From Carallia brachiata (taxonomy: Eukaryota > Streptophyta > Magnoliopsida > Malpighiales > Rhizophoraceae), in assembly GCA_021464245.1 (NCBI GenBank), contig JADCRB010000001.1, forward strand, positions 7,126,152-7,190,151: DNA of 64,000 nucleotides. Reading direction: 5' to 3'. The position numbers were made by a program, and so were the translations under genes. Each line of letters opens with the position of its first letter. Position 1 is the stretch's first letter. Below, piece by piece: positions 23,455-35,410 of this stretch. A model generated the notes under the pieces. That model was not told the origin of the DNA, did not search any database, and saw only the letters and a program-made list of their open reading frames with translations.

Positions 23455-25600
23455 TCAAGGCAAGATCCACACTACTTAACAGTTTGAAATAACAACAAAA
23501 CAGCATGACTTCTTTACAATAGACATAACCAGACATGAACCAACAGTTACAAAGGAACATAAGTGGGACTTTAAAGATCAAGATCAATGTCGGAAACCAA
23601 CTGTAATAGCTAGAGAACCCGACAAATTTGTTTCTGCAGAGCATGTCAATGACAATAAAATGGGCAACCAGATAATGCAATTTCAACAAAAACTCATAAA
23701 TATCCCACAACTTGAGGAACTTAAACCTAGATAGTGCAACAGTCAATTCCTCAGTGGAAAAAGAGGAACATAATCCCTTCTACTGACAAATAATATCTTA
23801 ATGGTCCAAAGTTGCACAAGGAAGCTTAGACCTGTTATACTCAAAATGCTACTAATTACCAATCAAAGAGTCAAAACCAGACAGACATGGAACTATGAAC
23901 CTCAAAAGAAGAAACGGCTCTTTATGCTTTCTATGAAGGAGTAATGTCATTGTAGCTCATAACCAACACATAAAATGAGAAGAAAAAAACTACTCTAGGA
24001 TGTTGCATCTACTTCTACAGGGCTATAGAGCTATTCAAACCGCATGCAGAGCTAAGATCAGCAATTTTGCTAACAAACTGGGGCAAGAAGGCAATCAAAC
24101 ACAAATAAAATATCCGCAACTGAAGATGTAAATCCCACCACGAGAAGCTGAAAATAATTTTAGCGCAAAGAACAAAGGAAGAATATTGCAGAAACACAGA
24201 CAAGGCAACTTGTTTCTGCCAGCTATCAGAGGACAAACAAAAAGCAAATCCCCAAAGTGAAGTAAAGCATGTGATAACTGCATTCTACCAATAAACAAGT
24301 GAGGGCCCATTACCTTGATTTTCATGCACCATAACACGTATGAAATCAAAAGGAACACCAAACAAACAGAGAAAATACCATCGTTTGGACCCAACTGCAC
24401 GTGCAACAATGCAGCACAGGAAGCCCATCTGAATCCAAGCACTAAGAAGGGTCCAACACCGCAAAAAAATGCCCAAGCACAAAGCCGCAAACCAAATCAC
24501 TTATCAGTAAGCCATGTGCTATCCTGTCCACTAAGCAACAATACCACCATCCAGACCATGACATATCAAGCTCTAAGCTCCGTAAATGCATGAAAATTCT
24601 TGGGGAATGTGCTCATACGGCCAACATAATAATTTTCAAGAGGACCAATTCTTAGAAATGCAAATAGGAAATTCATTCAACATTCAAAATTCCTTTGTAA
24701 CAACGGATTTGGTACGTTGTAATGGCATTTTTTGAAAATATGGGATGTTACCTTAATATAAAAGTAAAGACATAAAAAACAAAGCTACTATTTGGATCAA
24801 AATACAGCAAAACAAGCAACAACTGCAGCCCATGGGCAAATTACCACAGCAGCCACCTGTCTATAACAAAAAATGCTTCCCTAGCAATCCTAAGATTAAA
24901 GGCGTGGAAGTCTTACAAGCCTTTGCTGGCAGCACATCATGGCAACCAAAGATAGAAAATTAAAAGGTGAGAGAAGCAAGATGATGCTCAAAAGTAAGTG
25001 GTCCAAGCAAATTCATTCTTTCCTAGTAATTGGGTGACGAACGTCAAGAAAGGGCAAGACGCAAGACAGTCATTTAAAAGGATCAAACAAAGGAGGAAAG
25101 CACAATAAAAATAAAAAACATAGAAAAAAGAATACAACACCTATCCATCCAAAAATGCATTTAAGTGTAATGCATGGAAATGTATACAGCCCACAAGTAA
25201 GTCATCATTTAAATAATTTAGAACCCATCAGGGTGTAAAAGGTGGCAAAACACAAAAGTCACCTTATGAAAGTCTGGCCCTTGTATACTTGTTCTGTACT
25301 TGGAACAAAATCCCCTTGAATATTAATGGGAAGCTTCAACAATTACAAAGCTAAAAAACTCAACTAATCCCTTAATGCAAAAGGAAAGAAATGCCTCAAT
25401 AAATTAACAAATGCAAAGAAATAAGCCAACTGTGTTTGATATGTCATGAAACACAAAGACTTTCACCAAAAGTTCAAAAAAAAAAAACAAAATGTCAATT
25501 ATCCTCAAAAGGGACATTGCACTACAAGCAAAAAATAAGGCAAAAGAAAGCCAACGAGATTGCCTTATACCACAATGAAAAAAATAGTAAATTTCAATGC
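23455..25600. repeat. Direct segmental duplication, copy B
   Basis: Partner of copy A, collinear over its length and lacking the TRIM insertion. The substitutions between copies are spread evenly and no frame is conserved, which argues against protein-coding constraint. The stretch between the copies (22,771-23,454) shows no relation to either that I can see, and no gene. Confidence 0.85.
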
Positions 25601-25639
25601 ACTCTAAGAATTGTGAACAAACTCACAGACTCTCTTATA

Positions 25640-28600
25640 AACTAAATCTAGGATTCAAGAAGGGATGATAACATTCATTTCACACTTTGGAAAACATTTC
25701 TGAATGCCCCAGTGGTAACTATTCTTACTTTGATTGCCCTAGGATTGACCAATGCACAACAAGCATATAGGTGGCAACCAAAGCAGGGATTACAGGTGAC
25801 AGTTTGGTCCTTGAGCACAGAACCTCCCAACTAGACATTCTGAACCATTTGTGAACTAAAATAGAGAGCAATTGACAATGCCTCAAAGGGAACTAACAAT
25901 AGTTAAGCAATGAACCTAGGGAAAAGCATGAACGGATCGTGCCCATATTATTAAGCATGAAGAACTTCTCAATGGGACAATTCTTCGTAGAAAATGGCAA
26001 TAAGCAGTGCTTAAACTGCTCTCTACTAGGAATGAGCAAGCCAGAGACTAGCCATATTGGGCTGATCCCTCTTGGCTATGACAATGTTTAGCCAACTTGT
26101 TGCCTTCACTTGGATTACAAGCCTGCATTGCCAGGCTTGGCAAGTTATTTATATGTAGGAAGAATTGTACTACCATCAGATCAGAAATTCATATTGGAAA
26201 ACTTGAAAATGTGTAAGAAGAGAATTAAAACTACACACGGACCTTAGTGGAAAGTGTAGCGTGGGAAATAAGTCACACAAACGGCTTATGTTACAACTGA
26301 AGAAAGAATTGTCTTGAGGTAGTTTGGTGCAAAACAAAACAGTCTCAGAAATTCATATTGCCAAACTTAAAAGTGTGTAAGAAGAGATATATTTGGAACC
26401 GACTCACTCAAGTCATCGTTCAGGTAACATGGGTCAGCTCTCTGCTAAGCCACATCAGGCTCATCCCTTTAGGGTAGGACAACATTTCACCAATTTGTTG
26501 CCTCCACTTGGATAACAAGCCCGTGTTACCAGGCTCAGCAAAGTTTGTATATATAGAGAATCGGAAGAATTGTACCACCATCAGATAAGAAATTCGGATT
26601 GGAAAAATTAAAAGTGTGTAAGAAAAGAATTAAATATACACATAAACCCCAATGGAAAGTGTACCATAGAAAATATATTGAGACACTCAAAAGTGCTTGA
26701 GTTAGAACTGAACAAAGAATTCGAACAAGGCAGTTTGGTGCTAAACATAACAGTCTCAACATTTTACATTGCCAATCTTACAAGTGTGTAAAAAAAGATA
26801 TATTAGGGACCAAATTGCTCAAGTCATCATTCGAGTAACATAGATCAGCTCTCTGCTTGGAATGGACAAGCTAGAGACTAGCCACATCGGATTCATCCCT
26901 CTGGGTTATGAGAAAGTTCTACCAACTTGTCCACTTGGATGACAAGCCCACATTGCTAGGCTTGGCAGAGAATGTATATGTAGAGACCAAGAAAAATTGT
27001 ACAACAAACATCAGATCAAAAATTCAGATTGAGAAAGTTAAAACTGTGCAAGAAGAGAATGAAACATACACAAGGACCTTAATAGATAGTGTAGCATAGG
27101 AATTTCATCAAATCAAGACACACAAAGCGCTTGAGTTGCCATTGAAAAAAAGAAAGGCAGTTTAGTGCTGAACAGAACAGACTCAAAATTTCATATTGCC
27201 AATCTTAAAGTGTGTAAGAAGAGATATATTAGGAATGGAATCACTCAGGCCATCATTTGGGTAACATAGCTCAGCTCTCTACTTGGAATGAGCAAGCAAT
27301 AGACTAGCCACATTGGGCCCATCCTTTTAGGTTGCGATAACGTTTCACCAACTTGTTGCCTCCACTTGGATTACTAGCCCGTGTTGCCAGGCTCGACAAA
27401 GAATGTATATTTGGAGATCACATCAGAAAATCAGATTGATAAACGTCAAAGTGTGTAAGAAGAGAATGAAATGTACATATGTAACTTAACAGATAATGTA
27501 GCACGAGAAATTCCATCACATCAAGACACACAAAGTGCTTGACTTCATACTGAAGAAAGAATTGCAGTGAGGCAATTCAGTGATGAACAGAACAGTCTCA
27601 AGATTTCACGTTGCCAATCTTAAGTATGTAAGAAGAGAAATATTAAAAACGAAATAACTCAAGCCATCATTTGGGGAATATGGCTCAGCTACCTGCTTGG
27701 AATGGGAAGGCAAGATAGCCACATAGGGCCCATCCTTCTAGGCTGTGATAATGTTCCACCAGCTTGTTGCCTCCACTTGGATTACAAGCCGGCGTTGCCA
27801 GGCTCAGCAAATAATGTACATGTGGAGATCGCATCAGAAATTCTGATAAGGAAGCTTAAAAGTGTGTCAGAAAAGAATAAAGTATACAAATGGACCTCAA
27901 CGTATGGTGTAGCACGGGAAATTCCATCTTGTCATAACATACAAAGTCCTTGAGTTGCAACTGAAAAAAGAATTGCAATGGGGCAGTTCAGTGCTGAACA
28001 GAACAGTGTCAAGTTTGCAAATTGCAAATCTTAAAGTGTGTAAGAAGAGATATATTAGGTAATGAAACAATCAAGCCATCATTTGGGAAATATGGCTCAT
28101 CTCTCTGCTTGGAATGGGCAAACAAAAGACTAGCCACATCAAGTCCACCCCTCTGGCTTGTGGTAACGTTCGAGCAAATTGTTGCCTGCACTTGGATAAC
28201 AAGCCCACGTTGCCAGATTTAGCAAAATATGCTTATGTAGTGATCACATCAGAAATTCAGATTGGAAAAATTAAAAGTGTGTAAGAAGAGAATGCAATAT
28301 ACAAATGGACCTCAATAAAAAGTACAGCACAAGAAATTCCATACACAAAGTGCTTGAGTTGCAGCTGGCAGTTCATTGCTGAACAGAACAGTCTCAAAAT
28401 TTCAAATTGCCAATCTTAAAGTGTGTAAGAAGAGATATATTAGGAACTGAATCACTCAAGCAATCATTTGGGAAATTCCATACAAAAGTTCTTGATTTGC
28501 AACTGAAGAAAGAATTGCAATGAGGCAGTTCATTGCTGAACAAAACAGTCTCAAAATTTCAAATTGTCAATCTTAAAAGTGTGTAAGAAGAGATATATTA

Positions 28601-29253
28601 GGAACTGAATCACTCAAGCAATCATTTGGGAAATTCCATACAAAAGTGCTTGATTTGCAACTGAAGAAAAAATTGCAATGAGGCAGTTCGTTGCTGAACA
28701 AAACAGTCTCAAAATTTCCAATTTGCCAATCTTAAAAGTGTGTAAGAAGAGATATATTAGGAACTGAATCACTCAAGCCATCATTCAGGTAATATGGCCA
28801 GCTCTCTGCTTGGAATGGTCAAGCAAGCAAGAGACTAGCCACATTAAATCCACCCCTCTGGCCTGTGATAATGTTCCAACAACTTGTTGCCTCCACTTAG
28901 ATTACAAGCCCGCGTTGCCAGGCTCGGCAAACTTTGCATATGTAGAGATCACATAAGGAATTCAGATTGAGAACTTAAAGGTGTGTAAGAAGAGAATGAA
29001 ATATATCATAGACTTCGACGGATAGTGTAGCTCAAGACCCACAAAGTGCTTGAGTTGCAACTGATGTAAGAATTGCAGCGAGCCAGTTTTGTGCTTGAGC
29101 ACAAAGCCTACCAAGCCAGACAAACTTGCCAATACCTGCCATCATGGACACCGAGCCACAACACCCTCTAAAGCGAATTATGACCTGCTGTTCTTCACCA
29201 GGAGAGTCATGAAATGCTTGGAGGGATTGTGCCTGTACCCATTAGGCACGAAA
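25640..29253. repeat. Tandem array of about 400-430-bp units
   Basis: Seven units are marked by the shared core AGCCAC/AT…TGTTGCC…CACTTGGAT…TTGCCAGG at 26,050, 26,448, 26,880, 27,306, 27,717, 28,132 and 28,837. Spacings are 398, 432, 426, 411, 415 and 705 bp; the last is long because of an inner expansion. Each unit also contains AGTGTGTAAGAAGAGA and GGCAGTTCAGTGCTGAACA-type blocks. The outer units differ (25,640-26,000 and 29,080-29,253): they resemble each other more than the core, as if they were the two boundaries of one original structure. No unit keeps an open frame on either strand and I do not recognise the family. Confidence 0.85.
28330..28790. repeat. Nested sub-repeat: three copies of about 157 bp
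   Basis: Inside the larger array, the block containing GGCAGTTCATTGCTGAACA…GTGTGTAAGAAGAGATATATTAGGAACTG occurs three times in a row. Its GGCAGTTC anchors are near 28,367, 28,523 and 28,682. These copies are more alike than the large units, so this local expansion is younger than the array. Confidence 0.85.
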
Positions 29254-29685
29254 TGTTAGATTTTAAGCATGAATCTAATCAATCATCAAATATAATTTTA
29301 GGATCTTGAAACTGAATAAAATCATATAATAAACGATAAACGATATACCTGAGTTAGCGGAAGACATAGCTATCATGCGTTGGAATAGAGATTGAGACCC
29401 TTTGTAACCTTATAACCGATTTCTCTCTCCTGACCTTTACTGTAATCACACGTTATAGATGGAGTTTTCGTGTATATGGAGGCAGAGAGAGGACCAGCTA
29501 TATATATACAAAACTTTAGGGTTTTAGTTTAAACCTAATTCAGTATGTCCATCAATACTGAGATCAACGGACGCGATTGATTTAATTAATTATTTTCTTA
29601 TTAATCGGATCACATAAATAATATTCCTTAACGTAAGTATTCTTTGAGTTTACTCCAAGGAATACTAATTGGGAATATTCTAACA
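29254..29685 (-). repeat. Copia 3' LTR
   Basis: 432 bp; the + strand reads TGTTAGATTTTAAGC…GGGAATATTCTAACA. The ends form the short inverted TGTTAGA/TCTAACA repeat. On its inner side (29,686-29,697, minus strand CAAGTGGGAGAA) lies the polypurine tract. Confidence 0.97.
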
Positions 29686-29697
29686 TTCTCCCACTTG
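29686..29697 (-). other. Copia polypurine tract
   Basis: Minus strand AAGTGGGAGAA directly before the 3' LTR, the expected plus-strand DNA priming site of a copia element. Confidence 0.9.
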
Positions 29698-30044
29698 ATC
29701 CGATTATAATTCATTACTTTAATCGTTATGCGCAAATGACGATAATAACCAATCTCTTGTCGTTCATCATAATGCCACAATATAATAAACTGTTTAGTGC
29801 GAGTTATGGCGGTCATACTCTATTAATTCAGAATACTCCCTTCCATATACTACATCACTTGCAGATTACCATATCAGGCTCATAAGGTATATATATGAAA
29901 CACAAATTCATAATGGTCCACAATAATGTCTCATCAAGACTTTCCTTTGAACTTAAAACTTTAAGTGTACACAATTATAATAACAGGAAAACATAATGTA
30001 TCAGAAATAAAATGAGCTCAGAGTGTTATTACAAGCATAACATA

Positions 30045-30518
30045 TCAATCATCAATACAACCAAGTCCCATCCTGAGAACATGCTCTCTAAAAGACTTAG
30101 GTTGTAAACCTTTTGTTAAAGGATCTGCAATCATGAGATCCGTACTAATATGCTCAATAGACACTCTCTGCTTCTGAACCTCCTCCTTAACGGCAAAATA
30201 CTTTAATTCCATATGCTTGGCACCCTTTGAGTATTTGTCGTTCTTAGAGAAGAATACTGCTGCAGAATTATCACAGTAAATTTTCAGCGGCTTGATAATG
30301 GTGTCGACAACCCCAAGTCCTGAAATAAAGTTCCGCAGCCATAATGCATGAATTGTAGCCTCAAAACATGCTACAAATTCTGCTTCCATAGTGGATGAAG
30401 CAATGATAGACTGTTTCGCACTTTTCCATGAAATTGCTCCTTCAGCTAATAGGAACAGATAACCAAAAGTGGATTTTGCTATCAAGGCATCCAGCAAAAT
30501 CTGAATCCGAATATCCAA
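30045..30518 (-). pseudogene. Copia RNase H domain
   Basis: Minus-strand segment with the RNase H acidic motifs MEAEFVA and CDNSAA, ending in a natural stop at 30,045. It would degrade the RNA strand of the RNA-DNA hybrid during replication. It is separated from the reverse transcriptase frame by an apparent two-base contraction of a T-run on the + strand at 30,474-30,477. The first acidic motif (SDSDFAG) is still in the upstream frame. Confidence 0.93.
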
Positions 30519-31503
30519 TCACTTCTAAAAGGTTGGATTTTCTGTACGTGAGCATGTAGTTCTTTGTTCCTTGCAGGTACCTCATTACTTTCTTTGCAGC
30601 TTTCCAATGATCCATTCCAGGATTGCTTTGATATCTGCCCAGCATTCCGACCGCAAAGCTGATATCCGGTCTAGTGCAAGTTTGCAGATACATCAGGCTA
30701 CCAACAACAGAGGCATATGGGATTGACTCCATTGCCTTACGTTCCACATCATTCTTGGGACATTGCATGAGACTGAATTTGTCACCCTTCTGTACAGGAG
30801 CAATCCCAGGTGAACACTTATCCATATTAAACCTCTCTAGAATTTTCTCGATATAGCCTTTTTGAGACAATCCTAACATTCCTTGTGATCTGTCACGGAA
30901 TATCTCTATTCCTATCACATAGGATGCCTCTCCCATATCCTTCATTTCAAAATTCTTTGAGAGAAAATCTTTAGTCTCATACAATATACTCAAGTCATTA
31001 GCAGCAAGCAAAATGTCATCAACATATAGGACTAGAAAGATGAACTTACTCCCACTGATCTTTTGGTATATACACTGATCAACAGTGTTTTCCTTAAAAC
31101 CAAAAGATGTAATGATATCATTGAACTTAATATACCATTGTCGGGAAGCTTGTTTCAGTCCATATATTGACTTCTTTAATTTACACACCAACTGTTCTTT
31201 TCCTTTTATGGAAAAACCCTCAGGTTGATCCATATAAACTTCCTCTTTGAGATCTCCATTAAGAAAGGCGGTCTTCACATCCATTTGGTGTAACTCCAAA
31301 TCATATTGAGCCACCAAAGCCATAATTATCCTTAATGAATCCTTTTTCGAGACCGGAGAAAAAGTCTCTATATAGTCAATGCCACTCTTCTGAGTATAAC
31401 CCTTGGCAACAAGTCTAGCTTTATATCGTTCGATATTGCCACTTGAGTTGCGTTTGGTCTTAAAGACCCATTTACAACCAACTCTTTTACAACCTTCTGG
31501 CAA
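30442..31503 (-). pseudogene. Copia reverse transcriptase domain
   Basis: About 350 residues with the copia RT landmarks in order: CKWVFKTKRN, KARLVAKGY, MDVKTAFLNGDL, YGLKQASRQWY and the catalytic YVDD (LYVDDILLAAND), then the connection region (SLMYLQTCTRPDISF). The catalytic aspartates are intact. It joins the upstream integrase frame through an apparent one-base loss near 31,527-31,531. Confidence 0.96.
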
Positions 31504-32366
31504 TTCGACGAGATCCCAGACTTTATTCTTTCCATGGATTTCAACTCTTCTTTCATGGCATCAACCCATTTATCAGATTCAGTACTTTCTATGGCTTGTG
31601 AAAATGAAACTGGATCCTTATTGATTCCAATATCGAAATCTGACTCTTGCAAATAAACCACATAATCGTTAGGAATAGCTGATCTCCTTTCTCTTTGAGA
31701 TCTTCTTAATGCTACTTCTTGTGGTTCACATGCATTATTCATTGGTGGGTTAGTCTCTTCAGGGAGTATTTCTTCATCCAAAAGTTCTTCCATTTCTGGA
31801 ACAACATTTGGTGTTGTAATGGATGAAGGAACTGTTATGGGTAAAGGAACGTTTACCCTTATTTCCTTTATTTCCACTTCTTGGCGTTCATTACTCCCAC
31901 TAACCTCGTCATTCTCAATAAATCTTGCATTTCCAGTTTCCACAATTCTCGGACTATGGTTTGGGCAATAGAACATATACCCTTTAGACTTCTCTGGGTA
32001 ACCAATAAAGTAACCACTGATCGTTCGAGAGTCTAATTTCTTTTCATGTGGATTGTAAATCCTCGCTTCCGCTGGGCAACCCCAAACATGCAGGTGCCTT
32101 AAACTAGGTTTCCTTCCTGTCCATAGTTCAATAGGGGTACTTTGAACTGCCTTACTAGGAACCCTATTAATTAAATAATTTGCGGTTTTGAGTGCATACA
32201 TCCACAAAAATTTGGGTAAAGAGGAGTTACTCATCATACTCCTAACCATATCCATTAATGTCCGATTCGCCTTTCTGCCACACCATTTTGTTGAGGTGTG
32301 CCTGGCATAGTATACTGTGCACATATGCCATGACTTTCGAGGAATTTCGCAAATGGACCTGGACAC
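31368..32366 (-). pseudogene. Copia integrase C-terminal part and linker to RT
   Basis: Carries the region after the catalytic E of integrase (NRTLMDMVRSMM, ALKTANYLINRVPS, HLHVWGCPAEARIYNP, RTISGYFIGY), then an acidic, low-complexity linker (RRSQRERRS, NDYVVYLQES) leading to the RT. Upstream it is offset from the integrase core by an apparent one-base loss near 32,265. Its last ~35 codons are out-of-frame sequence beyond the next break. Confidence 0.93.
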
Positions 32367-33862
32367 TGCCCTGACTCATTATATTTGCCATAATATTCAC
32401 CACCTCTATCAGATCTTACAATCTTCACTTTTCTGTCTAATTGCCTTTCAACCTCCTTTACGAATACCTCGAGGGCATCTAATGATTGAGATTTTTCATG
32501 AAGCAAATAGACATAACCATAACGTGAAAAATCATCTATAAAGGTGATGAAATATTTTTCTCCATTAAGGGCTGGAGTGTCAAACGGTCCGCATATATCG
32601 GTGTGTATAATTTCAAGAAGCTGGGTGCTTCTTGTGGCTCCTTTCTTACTGTGTTTAGTTTGCTTTCCCTTAATGCAATCTACACACATTCCGAAATCAG
32701 TAAAATCTAGATTCGGGAGAATCTCATTGCTTACTAATCTCATCAATCTTTCTCTGGATATATGACCCAGACGTTTATGCCACAAGTAAGCAGAATCTTC
32801 ATCCATCGTACTACGCTTAATTCCAGTATGATGTACATAAAGTAAGGATTCAGCAAACACATTGTCAAGTTTCAATTTATATAAACCATCAATAAGAATA
32901 CCAGAACCAATAATATGAGTATTCTTATATAAACTAAAACTTGCACATCCAAATTTAACATTAAACCCAGAATTATCCAATTTGGAAACAGAAATAAGGT
33001 TCCTTGAAACTGAAGGTACATAAAGAGTCTGTAATAGGTCTAAATGATAGCCAGTATCCAAGACCAAACGATAAGTTCCTATGCCTTCAATTGGAGCCTT
33101 CATACGATTTCCCATAGAGAGAAAATCCTTAGTTGGGTTTGTGGTTTGGATCGTAATGAATCCCTGCATCATATTGGATACATGAGTAGTAGCACCAGAA
33201 TCAAGCCACCAAGTATTATGAGGAACTTCAGCTAAATTTGATTCGAAACATACTAAGGCATTAAATTTACCTTTCTTTTCGAACCAAGACTTTCGCTTCA
33301 GGCAGTCTTTCTGATAATGTCCAACCTTCTTGCAGAAGTGACATGTATCACCCTTTCGTTCCTTCTTTCCAGCCTGAGAAGCATGAGCAGGCTCTTTCCC
33401 TTTCTTGAACTGGTTGGCTTTGACTTTCATGGCTTTCCCAGCTTTCTTTCCCACGAGATTAATAGAGTGACTCTTTTGACTTTTCAATCTCGTTTCCTCC
33501 TGAACAAGCATACTGGCCAATTCATTAATATTCCACTTATCCTTTATAGTGTTATAATTAATTTGAAATGGCCCATATTCAGAAGGTAATGAGTTCAAAA
33601 TGAACTGCACAAGAAAAGAGTCCTCCACTGTCAATCCCAGGGTCTTAAGTCTTGCTGCTATATTAGTCATCTCAATAATGTGCTCTTGCATAGTTCGCGA
33701 CCCATTAAACTTCATGGTCGTGAGCTCTGCCATAAGAGTACCAGCAAGTGACTTATCCGCAGAACGGAAACGTTCTTCCACAGACTGCAAAAATTCTTTT
33801 GCACTTTCTGTCGGTGGAATTGTTGACTTAATGTTGTTGGCAACAGTCATCTTCAGAAACAT
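32255..33862 (-). pseudogene. Copia gag C-terminal part, protease and integrase core
   Basis: In order: capsid-like gag (ANNIKSTIPP…, TMQEHIIEMTNIAARL), a CCHC zinc knuckle (CHFCKKVGHYQKDC), the aspartic protease signature DSGATTH, the integrase HHCC zinc-binding site (HKRLGHIS … CVDCIKGK), and the D,D,E core (IHTDICGPF, VRSDRGGEY, NGVAERR). All catalytic residues are present. The frame ends at the integrase break near 32,265. Confidence 0.96.
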
Positions 33863-33867
33863 AAGGC

Positions 33868-34092
33868 TTAATCTGTTACTTCTTCGTTCCCATGCCTTAT
33901 GATGTAACTTCTCTGCCTCGCTGCTTGAGTCAGTAATAGCAGCAGGCTCTCCGTTAATAGTGCCAAGTCAAGATCCATAACACCTAAGTGGAAATTGACT
34001 TGTTCACGCCATTCAGAGAAGTTCAATCCATTGAACACAGCAACAGAGGAAGCATGCGACTGAACGGAAATAGCTGCACAATAAATGCTCAT
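33868..34092 (-). pseudogene. Copia gag N-terminus
   Basis: Starts at an ATG and reads NGLNFSEWREQVNFHLGVMDLDLAL, the usual gag opening of plant copia elements. It leaves the gag frame at about 33,946-33,949 (one base short), after which the frame reads nonsense to a stop; the correct frame continues in the next segment. Confidence 0.9.
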
Positions 34093-34420
34093 AATTAATC
34101 ATAAGTCGGATTCAATAAACAATTAACATAACAGTTCTCCTTTGGGAAATACTATAATATACTATCATAAGTAAATACCATAATTAATAGGTATAAAATA
34201 TTTTTTCAATTAAATATATTTGATATCTTTGGATAAATAAATACACTTAACTAAAAATACTAATATACCTCGATTATGTTACTAATCACAGAATGATAAT
34301 TTACCTTTGGGTAAATCCTGTAGTTCCAATAATTAGTAACGTCAATTTATCCAATCATTTTTTTTTGGTATTTCATTATAATCATGGATAAATGACTATT
34401 TATGCGTGTCATTGAACATA

Positions 34421-34536
34421 CTAGTTTGGCCACTTTGGTGACTAACAAACTATAAACATAATAATGCACGTATTTTATTCGATCATTCTAGTTTGGTCAT
34501 TTTGGTGACTACAAACTATAAATATAATATATGCAT
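34421..34536. repeat. Direct repeat in the copia leader
   Basis: Two adjacent copies of a ~60-bp block containing CTAGTTTGGYCAYTTTGGTGACTA and AAACTATAAA, beginning near 34,421 and 34,486, inside the untranslated leader between PBS and gag. Confidence 0.8.
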
Positions 34537-35396
34537 GAGATAATTGATTTTGATCATCATCAATATTTAACAATAATACCCATTAATAATATACATGCTC
34601 TTGATTGGTAAGAAATCAAGCATTATTTTAAACAATAAAAATAATTTCTCACATAATGCTGGACATAAAATTAATTCATCATTATAACTATCGTCATACT
34701 GCTCCAGTAGAGCATAACTGCCACATAAAACCTTATATTGTTCAAAGAATTAAACAGTCTGACAACTTGTATACCGCTTCGGTCGCGGCTTGTCAAAAAC
34801 AAATTCTAAAATCCTTCTCGACAACATAAAGTTACACATGTCCCATCAATAATTGTAAAGTTGATTTTAAAAATTCTCTGGTGGCTCCCAAATTAAACAG
34901 TTATATCTATAAAATTAACTACCATCAAAAGCGTCCCTTCAATGAAAGGATTTCGATCGCCAGGAAAATCAAAACTAAATGGGACAATATATATAAATTA
35001 TCTTTATGTCAGCCGCACGGTTTTCCACTAAGGCCGAGAGCAACAAATCCTTTTAATTGTACTATTATAACATCATCAAACGTTCCATCAATAATCAATT
35101 GAGAAAATTGGGGTTTCTTATAATTCTATCTCAAATATCAATCTCCGACAAAAGTTTCTTTAACAGGACAGCACATACATTGTTAAACATAATTCGAACG
35201 TAGCGTCTTCATGGCCGAGAGGAATTAAAAAGTTAATAGAATCTTAAAATTCCTTAAACTTGACAACATAAACGATCAAATATGTATATTTATTGTTATC
35301 AAAAACATGAAGAAAACAATGAAATATACAACATAAAAGATCATAAGTTAAATATTATGTTTTCATACACAGAAAATATTCAGTTTCAGAAACCAC

Positions 35397-35408
35397 GCTC
35401 TGATACCA
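35397..35408 (-). other. Copia primer-binding site (initiator tRNA-Met)
   Basis: Minus strand TGGTATCAGAGC two bases after the 5' LTR, complementary to the 3' end of initiator tRNA-Met, the standard primer of plant copia elements. Confidence 0.95.
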
Positions 35409-35410
35409 AA

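Noticed and set aside
24015..24500. Overlapping minus-strand frames, up to 131 codons, in duplication copy B
   Set aside because: The matching part of copy A does not keep the frames, the translations are Cys/Phe/Leu-rich, and no family is recognised.
26908..27953. Similar small + strand frames in successive array units (…LTRL…/HLDYKPALPGSANNVHVE-type)
   Set aside because: The likeness comes from the repeat itself; frames are broken by different stops and indels in the other units, so no protein is being conserved.
25640..29253. Array units as CRISPR-like or snoRNA cluster
   Set aside because: Units are hundreds of bases without regular short repeats and spacers, and I could not find paired C/D or H/ACA boxes in a consistent position.
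30045..34092. Plus-strand frames over the copia element
   Set aside because: All are antisense shadows of the gag-pol frames on the minus strand.
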